Below are positions 19,800 through 26,991 of a stretch of 64,000 nt of DNA, piece by piece. The notes below the pieces were generated by a model, which was not told the DNA's origin, did not search any database, and was given only the letters and a program-made list of their open reading frames with translations. The DNA comes from Pseudomonas promysalinigenes (GTDB lineage Bacteria; Pseudomonadota; Gammaproteobacteria; Pseudomonadales; Pseudomonadaceae), in the NCBI RefSeq assembly GCF_014269025.2, contig NZ_CP077094.1:186001-250000 (forward strand), in the 5' to 3' direction. Every line of letters begins with the position of its first letter. Within the stretch, counting starts at the first letter, position 1. A program made the translations under genes and the position numbers.

Positions 19800-21520
19800 G
19801 CATCGAGACCCAGGACTTCGACATCATCGTCATCGGGGGCGGCACTGCCGGGCCCATGGCGGCGATCAAGGCCAAGGAGCAAGACAAGCAATTGCGGGTG
19901 TTGCTGCTGGACAAGGCCAACGTAAAGCGCAGCGGAGCCATCAGCATGGGCATGGACGGCTTGAACAACGCAATCATCCCCGGCCATGCCACGCCCGAGC
20001 AGTACACCAAGGAAATCACCGTGGCCAACGACGGTATCGTCAACCAGGCCGCCGTCTACGCCTATGCTACCCACAGTTTCGAGACCATCGAGCAGCTCGA
20101 TCGCTGGGGTGTGAAGTTCGAAAAGGACGAAACTGGCGACTACGCGGTGAAGAAGGTCCACCACATGGGCGCTTATGTATTGCCCATGCCCGAGGGTCAC
20201 GACATCAAGAAGGTGCTCTATCGGCAACTCAAGCGCGCCCGAGTTCAGATCAGTAACCGCATGGTCTGCACTCGCGTATTGCTCGATGCCGAAGGCGCCG
20301 CTGCCGGTGTGTTGGGTTTCGACTGCCGCTCTGGCGCGTTCTGCGTGGTGCGAGCCAAGGCGGTGATTCTTGCCTGCGGCGCGGCGGGGCGCCTGGGGTT
20401 GCCATCGTCGGGTTACCTGATGGGCACCTACGAGAACCCGACGAACGCTGGTGACGGCTACGCCATGGCCTACCACGCCGGCGCCGAGCTCGCCAACCTC
20501 GAGTGCTTCCAGATCAACCCGTTGATCAAGGACTACAACGGCCCTGCGTGTGCCTATGTCACAGGCCCGTTAGGTGGCTATACCGCCAACAACAAGGGTG
20601 AACGCTTCATCGAGTGCGACTACTGGAGCGGCCAGATGATGTGGGAATTCCACCAGGAGCTGGAGGGCGGCAACGGTCCGGTTTTTCTCAAACTCGATCA
20701 CCTGGCCGAGGAAACCATCCAGAACATCGAACAGATTCTGCACAGTAACGAACGCCCCAGCCGCGGCCAGTTCCATGCTGGGCGTGGCACCGATTACCGG
20801 CAGCACATGGTCGAGATGCACATTTCGGAGATTGGCTTCTGCTCGGGGCATTCGGCCTCTGGGGTGTGGGTCAACGAAAAGGCCGAGACCAGCGTCAAGG
20901 GCTTGTATGCCGCTGGTGACATGGCAGCGGTGCCCCATAACTACATGCTAGGCGCGTTTACCTACGGCTGGTTTGCCGGTGTGAACGCGGCGCAGTACGT
21001 GGCCGGACGGGCGCTGGCCGAGGTTGATGTCGTGCAGGTCGAGCGCGAGCGTGCGCGGATATTCGCCCCGCTGCAGCGTGAGCATGGCCTGCCGCCAGCG
21101 CAGGTGGAATACAAGCTGCGGCGCATGGTGAACGATTACCTGCAACCGCCGAAAGTAACCAAGAAGATGGAAATCGGCCTGGCGCGCTTTGCCGAAATCG
21201 AGCGTGATCTCCAGCAGATCAAAGCCAGCAATCCCCACGAGCTGATGCGCGCTATGGAGGTCTCGGTGATTCGTGACTGCGCCGAAATGGCGGCCCGCGC
21301 CTCATTGTTCCGTGAGGAAAGCCGCTGGGGCCTTTACCACTACAGGGTCGACTTCCCCGAGCGCAACGATGGCGAATGGTTTTGCCACTGCCATCTGAAG
21401 AAAGGCGCAAACGGTGAAATGATCAGTTTCAAGAAACCCGTCGAGCCGTACCTGATCGCGTTGGATGCTGAAGAACAAACTGCCTATGACCGGTTAAGAG
21501 TCAAAGCCAGTGCCGCCTGA
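19796..21520 (+). CDS. AprA-like FAD flavoprotein (fumarate reductase/adenylylsulfate reductase superfamily)
   Basis: A 574-residue cytosolic flavoenzyme subunit. The N-terminal Rossmann motif is DIIVIGGGTAGP (about 10-20), and the C-terminal FAD motif is GLYAAGDMAAVPHN. The segments AGDGYAMAYHAGAE and GPLGGYTANNKGERF recall the alpha subunit of dissimilatory adenylylsulfate reductase, but at 574 residues it is shorter than AprA. It lacks a signal peptide. A two-cluster ferredoxin resembling AprB follows, so it probably works as a heterodimer with electron transfer to it. No APS-metabolism genes (sat, qmo, dsr) are nearby, so the substrate is likely different and is unknown. Confidence 0.82.
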   Translation: MSIETQDFDIIVIGGGTAGPMAAIKAKEQDKQLRVLLLDKANVKRSGAISMGMDGLNNAIIPGHATPEQYTKEITVANDGIVNQAAVYAYATHSFETIEQLDRWGVKFEKDETGDYAVKKVHHMGAYVLPMPEGHDIKKVLYRQLKRARVQISNRMVCTRVLLDAEGAAAGVLGFDCRSGAFCVVRAKAVILACGAAGRLGLPSSGYLMGTYENPTNAGDGYAMAYHAGAELANLECFQINPLIKDYNGPACAYVTGPLGGYTANNKGERFIECDYWSGQMMWEFHQELEGGNGPVFLKLDHLAEETIQNIEQILHSNERPSRGQFHAGRGTDYRQHMVEMHISEIGFCSGHSASGVWVNEKAETSVKGLYAAGDMAAVPHNYMLGAFTYGWFAGVNAAQYVAGRALAEVDVVQVERERARIFAPLQREHGLPPAQVEYKLRRMVNDYLQPPKVTKKMEIGLARFAEIERDLQQIKASNPHELMRAMEVSVIRDCAEMAARASLFREESRWGLYHYRVDFPERNDGEWFCHCHLKKGANGEMISFKKPVEPYLIALDAEEQTAYDRLRVKASAA

Positions 21521-21589
21521 GCGACACCTCACCTTATGGCAGCAAGTTCATCCAAGAACAGCGGGGGCAGCCGGTGGCGTCCACCGTGT

Positions 21590-21620
21590 TGGACCCTTTG
21601 CGGGTAAGCCCGCTCCCCTA
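21590..21620. repeat. REP-like element inside the flavoprotein-ferredoxin gap
   Basis: CCTTTGCGGGTAAGCCCGCTCC matches the putida-type REP core closely. It lies in the 160-bp gap between the two subunit genes, which otherwise shows no promoter. Confidence 0.6.
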
Positions 21621-21680
21621 GGGATAAGTGCAAGTCTTCAGATTAGAGGGTGCCCGTGAAGGCCCCAAGGACCCCGAGAA

Positions 21681-21926
21681 ATGGCCTACCAACCCCAGGA
21701 AATCTTCTTTCGCAGCAGCGCTCCGGTGACCATCGACGAAGAAAAGTGCATCGCCGACAAAGGTTGCACAGTTTGTGTCGAGGTGTGCCCCATGGACCTG
21801 CTGGCGATCAACCCGGCAACTCAGAAGGCTTACATGGCTTTTGACGAGTGCTGGTACTGCATGCCCTGTGAAAAAGACTGCCCTACCGGCGCTGTGAAGG
21901 TGGACATCCCTTACTTGCTGCGCTGA
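21681..21926 (+). CDS. AprB-like ferredoxin with two [4Fe-4S] motifs
   Basis: An 81-residue iron-sulfur protein. Cys 23, 29, 32 and 36 (CX5CX2CX3CP) and Cys 57, 60, 63 and 67 (CX2CX2CX3CP, in CWYCMPCEKDCPTGAV) form two cluster sites. The CW-x-C-xx-C-xxx-CP-x-GA arrangement is that of the beta subunit of adenylylsulfate reductase, but the long C-terminal tail of AprB (which wraps around AprA) is absent. It is therefore most likely the electron-transfer partner of the flavoprotein upstream. ATG 21681 follows CCCCGAGAA. Confidence 0.85.
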   Translation: MAYQPQEIFFRSSAPVTIDEEKCIADKGCTVCVEVCPMDLLAINPATQKAYMAFDECWYCMPCEKDCPTGAVKVDIPYLLR

Positions 21927-22046
21927 CCAATCTCCGCCATCCGGCAAACCACCGGACGCGCCTTCCTGCAAAGCCCCTCGTTTCCCACCCCCAATCCGGG
22001 CGGCGGAGACGACTTCATAACTCAAAACGATTCGAGGGGATCATCC

Positions 22047-23453
22047 ATGCGCCTTGTAGCAACCGTCGCCGGCCTAGCGCTGGCGCTAACCGGGCTGAAC
22101 GTCAACGCCCAGACCATCCGCGTCGCCATCGGTACCCAGGACACCACCATCAACTGCGCCACTGCAGGCCTGTTGATCCGCGAGCTTGGCCTGCTCGAAA
22201 AGTACCTGCCCCATGACGGCAAGTACAAGGACGCCCACTACCAGGTGGAGTGGAAGAATTTCACCAGCGGTGCGCCACTGACCAATGAGATGGTCGCCGG
22301 TAAGCTCGACTTCGGCGTCATGGCAGATTTCCCCGGCGCATTCAACGGCGTGGCGCACCTGGATGCGGGCAAACGCAGCCTGTTCATCAGTGTGCTGTCC
22401 GGTAGTGTGCAGGGTAGCGGCAATGGCATCGTCGTGCCGGCAGCCTCACAGGTGCAGTCGCTGAGTGAGCTCAAAGGCAAGACCATATCCGTGCCGTTTG
22501 CCTCCACTGCCCACGGGATGCTGCTGCGAGCCGTCGCTGCCCAGGGCTGGGATCCGCAAAAGGACGTGCGAATCATCGCCCAGGCACCTGAAATCGCGGG
22601 TTCCGCCTTGCGCAGCAACCGCATTGATGCGCATGCCGACTTCGTGCCTTTCGCCGAGCTGTTTCCCAACCGCGGCTTTGCCCGCAAGATTTACGATGGT
22701 GCCCAGGCCAAAGCACCGACCTTCCATGGCGCCTTGGTCGATGCTGACTATGCCAATCGGTACCCAGAAGTCGTCACCGCGTACCTGCGTGCCAGCTTGG
22801 AAGCTGACCGCTTGATCGCCAAAGAGCCCGAGAAATACAGCGAGTTAATCGAGAAGGTGACTGGCATCGAGGCCGAGGTTAGCTACCTGTTTCACGGCCC
22901 GCTCGGCCTACAGACCCGCGATCAGACCTGGAAACCCGAGTACCGTGAGGCAGTGGCTACGTCCATCGACACTCTCAAGTTGCTGAAGAAAACCGACCGC
23001 GGCCTGGACACCGCGCAGTTCATCGACGACCAGTACATCCGCGCCGCTTTCAAGCAGGCCGGCCTGGATTACGACAAGGCGCTCAAGAACTACGACGCAC
23101 TCCCGCTCAAGGCCAACGATGCACTAACGGGCAAGCCGATCACCGATTTCAGTCGCCTGGCGCAGATTTGGGTGCGCGGTGAAGACAAAGTACGTAACTA
23201 CGCCTCGCCCCAAGCCGCCTTGGGTGCGCTGGCCCAAATTGAGCAGGACGGCAAGGACATCCGCGCAATCTACGCCCAGGCTGCTGATAGCGGCATCAAG
23301 CTGTTAGCCAACCAAGCCTGGTTTGTGCGCAACGCTGAGGGCGAACTGGCCGCCTTCCTGCTCAAGGACCAGGCTGAGCAATATGCCAAAGCCCATGGGG
23401 GCCAAGCGCTCGACTTCGTCAGTGCCAACCAGAAGCTGGTCGCCCAGCGCTGA
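22047..23453 (+). CDS. ABC transporter substrate-binding protein (NMT1/SsuA type) with C-terminal NosL-like domain
   Basis: A 468-residue periplasmic protein. A 21-residue signal peptide (ending NVNA) precedes a two-lobe binding domain of the nitrate/sulfonate/taurine type (about 22-345), with motifs such as DFGVMADFPGAFNGV and KGKTISVPFAS. The extra ~118 C-terminal residues (about 351-468) resemble NosL, the copper-binding accessory protein of nitrous-oxide reductase: TDFSRLAQIWVRGEDKV, then AWFVRN, then AKAHGGQALDF. The metal ligands usual in NosL (the CxxCGM segment) are replaced here by ALTGKP. A typical SsuA is ~320 residues. It is followed 15 bases later by the permease gene. Confidence 0.85.
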   Translation: MRLVATVAGLALALTGLNVNAQTIRVAIGTQDTTINCATAGLLIRELGLLEKYLPHDGKYKDAHYQVEWKNFTSGAPLTNEMVAGKLDFGVMADFPGAFNGVAHLDAGKRSLFISVLSGSVQGSGNGIVVPAASQVQSLSELKGKTISVPFASTAHGMLLRAVAAQGWDPQKDVRIIAQAPEIAGSALRSNRIDAHADFVPFAELFPNRGFARKIYDGAQAKAPTFHGALVDADYANRYPEVVTAYLRASLEADRLIAKEPEKYSELIEKVTGIEAEVSYLFHGPLGLQTRDQTWKPEYREAVATSIDTLKLLKKTDRGLDTAQFIDDQYIRAAFKQAGLDYDKALKNYDALPLKANDALTGKPITDFSRLAQIWVRGEDKVRNYASPQAALGALAQIEQDGKDIRAIYAQAADSGIKLLANQAWFVRNAEGELAAFLLKDQAEQYAKAHGGQALDFVSANQKLVAQR

Positions 23454-23468
23454 CCGGGAGCCGCCACC

Positions 23469-24254
23469 ATGAACCGCGACCTCAAGCGTTGGCCCCTGCG
23501 CCTGATCTCTTTGCTGGCCTGCTTGCTGTTCTGGCAGGTGGCGGCCAGCGTCAGGCTGGACCTGGGCCTGCTGACCTTCACCTACGTTCCTACGCCGCAG
23601 ACGGTGCTGAGCGCGGCCTGGCAACTGCTGACTTCGAGTTTACTAATGGCGCACCTTGGCAGCAGCCTGTCGCGGGTATTTGCCGGTTACGCGGTTGCCT
23701 CATTGCTTGGCGTGGCACTGGGGCTGCTGATCGGCCGATCGAAATGGGCCGAGGATGTGCTGCTGCCGCCATTGGAGGTGTTGCGGCCGATTCCAGCGGT
23801 TGCCTGGATCCCGCTGTCGATCCTGATGTTCCCCTCTTCGGAGCTGTCGATGGTGTTCATCACTTTCACCGGAGCCCTGTTCCCGATCCTGCTCAATACC
23901 GTTCATGGCGCAGAGGCCGTAGACCCGCGCCTGGTGGCCTCGGCACGCAGCCTCGGTGCCGGGCGCTGGGCGATCTTGCGCGATGTGGTATTGCCCGGCG
24001 CGCTGCCAAGCATCGTTACAGGCCTGGCTATCGGCATGGGCACCTCGTGGTTCTGCCTGGTCACTGCCGAAATGATCGCCGGGCAGTTCGGCATCGGTTA
24101 CTACACCTGGGAGTCATATACCTTGCAGAACTATCCGGACATTGTTGTCGGCATGTTGTTGATCGGCGTACTTGGTATGGGTAGCAGTGCGCTGGTCAAG
24201 CGCCTTGGAGCACTGGCCACGCCTTGGTACCGCACGCGGAGGGCCGGTAGATGA
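23469..24254 (+). CDS. ABC transporter permease (SsuC/TauC type)
   Basis: Inner-membrane subunit of 261 residues with about six membrane segments and the BPD_transp_1 EAA-type loop ([27 protein letters not shown]), which contacts the ATPase. RPIPAVAWIPLSILMF is typical of the sulfonate/taurine/nitrate transporter family. It starts 15 bases after the binding protein and overlaps the ATPase gene by four bases (ATGA). It forms the importer with its two neighbours; the substrate is unknown. Confidence 0.9.
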   Translation: MNRDLKRWPLRLISLLACLLFWQVAASVRLDLGLLTFTYVPTPQTVLSAAWQLLTSSLLMAHLGSSLSRVFAGYAVASLLGVALGLLIGRSKWAEDVLLPPLEVLRPIPAVAWIPLSILMFPSSELSMVFITFTGALFPILLNTVHGAEAVDPRLVASARSLGAGRWAILRDVVLPGALPSIVTGLAIGMGTSWFCLVTAEMIAGQFGIGYYTWESYTLQNYPDIVVGMLLIGVLGMGSSALVKRLGALATPWYRTRRAGR

Positions 24255-25102
24255 GCACTGGTCAACAGATGCATGGACGCGTCGATGGGCGTGGCCTGTC
24301 GATTCGCCTGGGGGAGGGCGATGAAGCTTTCGAAGCAGTCCAACGTCTGGATTTTGCCGTGGAGCCTGGTGAGTTCGTCTGCATACTCGGGCCTTCGGGC
24401 TGTGGCAAATCCACCTTGCTCGGCGCCTTGGCCGGCCACCTGGCCCCCAGCGACGGCACCTTGAGCGTGGATGGGCAGGCCATTGCCGGCCCTTCGCCGC
24501 TGCGCGGCATGGTGTTTCAGCATCACACCCTACTGCCATGGCGCAGCGTGCTCGACAACGTAGCCTTTGGCCTGAAGATGCAAGGCATTGGCAAGGCCGA
24601 GCGCCGCCGGCAGGCAGCCGAAATGCTGCGTTTGGTAGGCCTGGCGGAGTTTGCCGAACGCTGGCCCAGCCAGCTATCTGGTGGCATGCAGCAGCGCGCT
24701 GAAATCGCGCGAGTATTGATCAACCGCCCACGGCTGCTGCTGATGGACGAGCCGTTTGGCGCCCTGGATGCACAGACCCGATCGCGCATGCAGGAGCTGC
24801 TGCTGAAAATCTGGGCGCGCATTGGCACCACGGTTGTGTTCGTTACGCATGATATCGATGAAGCCCTGTTCCTGGCCGACCGCATTTTGGTCATGAGCCC
24901 TCGCCCGGGGCGCTTCATTGAGGAGCTGCGCTTGGACTTCGCCCGTCCGCGCAATGCCAGTCTGCTGACCCGCCCAGACTTCACTCACCTAAAACGCCAT
25001 TGCCTGGCCCTACTGCGCCATGAAGAAGGCCGCGAATTACCACGCCTAACGCCACTTGGCCTGCCACTCAGCGAACATCCGCCGCTAAGGATCGCGCTAT
25101 GA
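24251..25102 (+). CDS. ABC transporter ATPase (SsuB/TauB type)
   Basis: A 283-residue ATPase. Walker A is GPSGCGKST, the Q-loop QHHTLLPW is of the sulfonate/nitrate type, the signature is LSGGMQQR, and Walker [13 protein letters not shown] is followed by the switch His in VFVTHDIDEAL. A short extra N-terminus of ~35 residues precedes the domain. It overlaps the permease and the HEAT-repeat gene by four bases at each end, so all are translationally coupled. Confidence 0.92.
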   Translation: MSTGQQMHGRVDGRGLSIRLGEGDEAFEAVQRLDFAVEPGEFVCILGPSGCGKSTLLGALAGHLAPSDGTLSVDGQAIAGPSPLRGMVFQHHTLLPWRSVLDNVAFGLKMQGIGKAERRRQAAEMLRLVGLAEFAERWPSQLSGGMQQRAEIARVLINRPRLLLMDEPFGALDAQTRSRMQELLLKIWARIGTTVVFVTHDIDEALFLADRILVMSPRPGRFIEELRLDFARPRNASLLTRPDFTHLKRHCLALLRHEEGRELPRLTPLGLPLSEHPPLRIAL

Positions 25103-26067
25103 CCGAACGACGCACAGACAACCCTGAGATTCTGCAACTGCTGCCACGCCTGGAAGCTGACGACGCAGCGGTGCGCCGCATCGCCCTGCTCGAATTGGCC
25201 GATCTTGAAGATTCCGATGCCCTGCCGTGGCTCACCGATGCCCTGTTGATAGACAGCGCCGACCAGGTGCGTGCCGAGGCTGCGCGCCTGCTGGAGGCCT
25301 GGGAAGAGCCGGCAGTGGTGCAAGCCTTGTGCGCCGCTCTGGCCGATGCTGGAGAAGCAGTGCGCTTGGCGGCTGCGCAAAGTCTCAGCGAATTGAAGCA
25401 CCCGCAGTCGGGCCTATTGATCCTGCCATGGACGACCCATGCCGATGGTTTCGTACGCGCCAGTGCCTTGCGTGCGCTGCGTGAATTGCGCCTCGAAGAT
25501 GCCGCCGCACCTGCCTTGCTGGCACTGCAGGACACGGACGCGACTGTGCGTCGCGAAGCGGTAGGCGTGCTGGGTTGGCTCAAGCACGAGCCTGCCTTGC
25601 CTGCCTTGGCGAAACTGGCCGAGCATGAGCCGGATACCGAAGTCCGTCGCGCAGCGATTGGCGCGTTGGGGCTTTCCCGTAACTCCACAGTCTTGCCGGC
25701 ACTTATCGGCGCCCTGTGCGATCCGGCCTGGCAAGTGCGCGAGGAGGCCGCGACGACCCTGGGCAAGGTAGGGCATGTTCAGGCGGCCCCGGCATTGGTG
25801 TCGGCGCTGGCAGATGGCTTCTGGCAGGTGCGATTGCGCGCTGCTCGATCGCTTGGCCGCCTGCGTGATGCACAGGCGTTGGATGCCTTGGCCGGTTTGC
25901 TTGGCCACTGCATCGCCAACCTGCGTAAAGAAGCCGCGCTGGCCCTCGGTGAGCTGGGCCAGGCCCGCGCCTTGCCAGCGTTGCAGGCGGCTGAAGCTGA
26001 CAGCGACCCTGAAGTACGTAAGGCGGTTCGCATTGCCTTGACGCAGTTGAGCGGGGCTAACGGATGA
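25099..26067 (+). CDS. HEAT-repeat (PBS lyase-like) protein
   Basis: A 322-residue soluble protein built almost entirely of ~31-residue alpha-helical repeats, each with a pattern such as VRxEAxxxLGxLxxxxALPAL (for example VRREAVGVLGWLKHEPALPAL and VREEAATTLGKVGHVQAAPAL). This is the PBS-lyase/HEAT fold, usually a protein-protein interaction or assembly scaffold. No catalytic residues are seen. It overlaps the ATPase start (ATGA) and the DUF971 gene (ATGA), so it belongs to the same unit. It might help to mature the Fe-S flavoprotein, but that is only inference. Confidence 0.8.
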   Translation: MTERRTDNPEILQLLPRLEADDAAVRRIALLELADLEDSDALPWLTDALLIDSADQVRAEAARLLEAWEEPAVVQALCAALADAGEAVRLAAAQSLSELKHPQSGLLILPWTTHADGFVRASALRALRELRLEDAAAPALLALQDTDATVRREAVGVLGWLKHEPALPALAKLAEHEPDTEVRRAAIGALGLSRNSTVLPALIGALCDPAWQVREEAATTLGKVGHVQAAPALVSALADGFWQVRLRAARSLGRLRDAQALDALAGLLGHCIANLRKEAALALGELGQARALPALQAAEADSDPEVRKAVRIALTQLSGANG

Positions 26068-26360
26068 ATGGCCCAAGTCGGATTCATAACCAGCGTGCGT
26101 ACGGGTTGCTGACCGTACAGTGGCCCGATGCCGAGGCTGTCATTAGCCATGCTCGACTAAGGGGCAACTGCCCTTGCTCGCAATGCCGAGCAGCGGGTTT
26201 GCAGGGGCGGGTGATGGTGGTCAGAGACGATGTTCGCGTGGAGCGCCTCATAGAGCAGGGCTACGGTGTGCAGCTGCTATTCAGCGATGGGCATCAGCGA
26301 GGTATCTACCCTTGGGCCTACTTGCGCACGCTTGCCGATCTGTCGCCTACAGTGCGATGA
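26064..26360 (+). CDS. DUF971 family protein (GBBH-like N-terminal domain)
   Basis: A 98-residue protein with LRGNCPCSQCR in the middle, a Cys cluster conserved in DUF971, followed by GVQLLFSDGHQRGIYPWAYLRTL. The same fold is the N-terminal zinc domain of gamma-butyrobetaine hydroxylase, and DUF971 proteins are also found fused or next to Fe-S assembly proteins of the Mrp/ApbC type. Here it is the last gene of the operon, overlapping the HEAT-repeat gene by four bases. An accessory role for Fe-S or metal sites is an inference. Confidence 0.8.
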   Translation: MNGPSRIHNQRAYGLLTVQWPDAEAVISHARLRGNCPCSQCRAAGLQGRVMVVRDDVRVERLIEQGYGVQLLFSDGHQRGIYPWAYLRTLADLSPTVR

Positions 26361-26650
26361 GTTCTGGCCTGAGCCCAGCTGAGTGACTTCAGTGGTGCTT
26401 CCCGGCCAGAAAGCGACAAGCAGTTCAGCTATCGGGCTCAGCTCAAGTTCCCTAGTCCGCAGAAGCTCACCACCACGGTGCTCAACAAAATGCGTCGGGG
26501 TACTTAAAGGGTGGTGGTGGCGCTGAACGTACACAGTCGTCAGCTGGACTCAGTGACCGATCAGGGCAAGGGTTACTGATCGATTCCTTTCAGAAAGCCG
26601 TCGGTCCTCTCTTCAACTTTGCATGAGCGGCGTCGGCTAACCTTCATCAG

Positions 26651-26814
26651 CGTTTCGCGGGTAAACACACAGGCCAGCATGGGCTTTGCGATAGACTCCA
26701 GCTTGTGAGAGCGGCTTTAGCGCAACGGTCTGCACAGCTCGACAAGCCTTTTGCTCCACCGGCTGTCACATGGCTATGCATGACCTGTGCAGGCCGGTTC
26801 ACCCGCGAACAGGT
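26651..26814. repeat. Inverted pair of REP-like sequences
   Basis: TTTCGCGGGTAAAC at 26653 and GGTTCACCCGCGAA at 26796 are inverted copies of the putida REP core about 130 bases apart. Confidence 0.55.
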
Positions 26815-26849
26815 CAGTTGCCGCTTTGCAAAGTGCTGCACTTTTAGCC

Positions 26850-26887
26850 AGGCTGTTCAACCATTCGTTCTTTTTTTTGAACAGCCT
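26850..26887. promoter_or_regulatory. 11-bp inverted repeat with U-rich loop upstream of gabD
   Basis: AGGCTGTTCAA (26850-26860) and TTGAACAGCCT (26877-26887) pair perfectly; the 16-nt loop ends in a T-tract. It may be a terminator or a regulator site. Confidence 0.5.
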
Positions 26888-26920
26888 ATTGTCCAACACC
26901 CCAGCACCCGCTTAGCATTC

Positions 26921-26936
26921 GTTTGAGATTTCAAAC
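26921..26936. promoter_or_regulatory. Palindrome GTTTGA-GATT-TCAAAC upstream of gabD
   Basis: Six-base arms with a 4-bp spacer, 55 bases before the gabD start. It may be an operator for gabDT; no cognate regulator is in the window. Confidence 0.4.
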
Positions 26937-26991
26937 GCTCGATGCCCTGCGTTGGGCGCTTTTCATACAATCAACAATTCGGGAAGCCGAC

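Larger units (their letters stand above)
26361..26991. other. 631-bp gene-free region before gabD
   Basis: No convincing gene. It contains a ~40-codon open stretch ending at a TAA near 26507 without a start, which might be a decayed coding fragment, an inverted REP pair (26651-26814), a U-rich hairpin (26850-26887) and a small palindrome (26921-26936) before gabD. A 73-codon frame at 26705 overlaps the REP copy and has no ribosome site, so I leave it out. Confidence 0.55.

Noticed and set aside
19796..21520. Assignment of the flavoprotein as succinate dehydrogenase or fumarate reductase
   Set aside because: No membrane anchor subunits are nearby, and the ferredoxin and sequence segments resemble the Apr type.
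26705..26926. A 73-codon frame with several Cys before gabD
   Set aside because: It covers a REP copy and a hairpin and has no Shine-Dalgarno sequence; the Cys residues come from the repeat.
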